Below are positions 6,965 through 7,798 of a DNA stretch of 7,798 nucleotides, one piece after another. Position 1 is the stretch's first letter. Each line of letters begins with the position of its first letter. This DNA comes from Desulfobacteraceae bacterium (GTDB lineage: Bacteria; Desulfobacterota; Desulfobacteria; Desulfobacterales; Desulfosarcinaceae), in NCBI GenBank assembly GCA_027025615.1, contig JALVQM010000007.1:1-7798 (forward strand), given 5' to 3'. The notes below the pieces were generated by a model that was not told the origin of the DNA, searched no databases, and was given only the letters and a program-made list of their open reading frames with translations. A program made the position numbers and the translations under genes.

Positions 6965-7126
6965 TCATGCAGGCGTTCCAAAGAGGCCGGTATCTTTGCC
7001 AGGCATCACCCCGATGCAACAGCTAAGGACAAAAAGCCCGTTAAGGCACCTGCGGCCTCCAAGCCCCGCCTTGTTCCTCTTGGCAAAGCCTTCGATTTTG
7101 ATATAGCCATATTCTTCGACTGCCAT
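6965..7126 (-). CDS. Possible small protein of 53 residues, unrecognised
   Basis: An ATG-started frame (MAVEEYGYIKIEGFAKRNK at the start) fills most of the 232-base gap between the MTHFR-like gene and hdrA on the same strand. The first 20 residues look like coding sequence: charged, with aromatic residues. A Cys-containing, more hydrophobic stretch (LFVLSCC) follows. The upstream sequence is only a weak G-rich ribosome-binding site. I recognise no family. It may be a real operon member, a remnant, or chance. Confidence 0.35.
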   Translation of the reverse strand: MAVEEYGYIKIEGFAKRNKAGLGGRRCLNGLFVLSCCIGVMPGKDTGLFGTPA

Positions 7127-7153
7127 TGCCCCACGCCCTGGAAGAACTTTTCA

Positions 7154-7798
7154 TCAGACCAGGATTTCAGGAAGCTTCTGCTCCCAGCCCATGGGCGTAA
7201 TCATGGCTCCTTTGAAGCCTGCTTCCCGGATGGCCGCAAGCATTTCACGTGCTATCCTGATTGCTTCCTTGTTCTTGTCAGCAGACTTTTGCAGACGCCT
7301 GATAAGTTCATCCTGCAGGTAGAAATGAGGCATGTTACGCTGAATGTAGCGGGCCATCCCGACAGATTTGAGCAGCATCACGGTTGGGATCAGGTTTATC
7401 CGCCTGACATCCACCCGGGCAGACAGTTTTTCCAGGGCTGCAAGATCGAAAACAGGGGTGGTAATAAAAAACCCTGCCCCGGCTTTCCTGTATTGCTCAA
7501 GCCGCTCCATTTCCCGGTCCAGCTCCGCATCCGCCAGGCCGGGATTGACCTCGGCACCAAAAAAGAAGGCCGGCGCGCCGAGAAGCTCGGTACCGGCCAT
7601 ATCCTTGCCTTCTGAAAGCCCTTCTATTGCCCTGGCAAGTTCCAAACCGTCGATGTCGTCAACGGCCTTGGCCTGGTGGTGGTCACCTAAGGCAAGGTCC
7701 TGGCCCTCTACGATCATGATGTTGGATATGCCTCCGGCATAAGCGGCCAGCAAATCTCCCTGCAAGGCCAGCCGATTACGGTCCCGGCAGCAAATCTG
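7154..7798 (-). CDS. Divergent MTHFR-like protein (5' end outside window)
   Basis: The frame is open from the right edge (QICCRDRNRLAL) for 214 residues to TGA, so the true start is upstream of the window. The TTG at 7765 is an internal Leu codon, not the start. It aligns without gaps around CRDRNRLA and G-x-H-x-QAK to the metF product of this window, and keeps the MTHFR barrel pattern through LLKSVGMARYIQRNMP and the end PMGWEQKLPEI. It differs at the active site: the position of MetF D115 is Gln (VEGQDL) and that of MetF Q195 is Thr (FITTPVFD). It may therefore act on another substrate, bind a pterin without reducing it, or serve as a structural partner; its activity cannot be inferred from homology. 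It lies upstream of hdrA in the same direction and is probably in the same operon. Confidence 0.85.
   Translation of the reverse strand, partial: QICCRDRNRLALQGDLLAAYAGGISNIMIVEGQDLALGDHHQAKAVDDIDGLELARAIEGLSEGKDMAGTELLGAPAFFFGAEVNPGLADAELDREMERLEQYRKAGAGFFITTPVFDLAALEKLSARVDVRRINLIPTVMLLKSVGMARYIQRNMPHFYLQDELIRRLQKSADKNKEAIRIAREMLAAIREAGFKGAMITPMGWEQKLPEILV

Overview
The window is one compact block of minus-strand genes from a strict anaerobe. It is built around methylenetetrahydrofolate reductase (MTHFR) and heterodisulfide-reductase-type flavin/Fe-S electron transfer. In transcription order (right to left) it holds: the 3' part of a divergent MTHFR-like gene (7798-7154); a short spacer with a possible 53-residue ORF (7126-6965); a 1484-residue HdrA-type fusion protein (6921-2467); an mvhD gene read through an in-frame TGA (2405-1986); metV (1883-1215); metF (1218-277); and the 5' part of a response-regulator gene (215 to the left edge). 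No convincing gene is seen on the plus strand. The long plus-strand frames are antisense shadows of these genes.

The layout resembles the acetogen-type metVF-hdr-mvhD cluster known from Moorella, and related clusters in sulfate reducers that use the Wood-Ljungdahl pathway. Methylene-H4folate would be reduced by MetF. Electrons would arrive through the zinc/Fe-S protein MetV and be exchanged with NAD(P)H and other carriers through HdrA and MvhD. HdrB and HdrC are absent from the visible part, so HdrA-MvhD may here serve MTHFR directly. Gene content, moderate GC and the selenocysteine MvhD suggest a Desulfobacterota sulfate reducer or syntroph, or a clostridial acetogen. I lean to the former but the sequence does not settle it.

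The most notable points are: (1) mvhD would be called as a truncated gene, but the frame continues through TGA at 2202-2204 for 71 more family-like residues, and a bacterial SECIS-like hairpin lies at the right distance, so this is very probably a selenoprotein; (2) the HdrA protein consists of two incomplete HdrA copies, the first of which has a GltD/NfnB-like FAD-NAD(P)H module inserted between its two ferredoxin motifs; (3) the MTHFR paralog upstream of hdrA lacks two active-site residues that the downstream MetF keeps.

Ribosome-binding sites are clear for hdrA, mvhD, metV, metF and the response regulator. The metV/metF ATGA overlap indicates translational coupling. I found no convincing terminator or promoter. 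No tRNA, rRNA, CRISPR or mobile element is visible.
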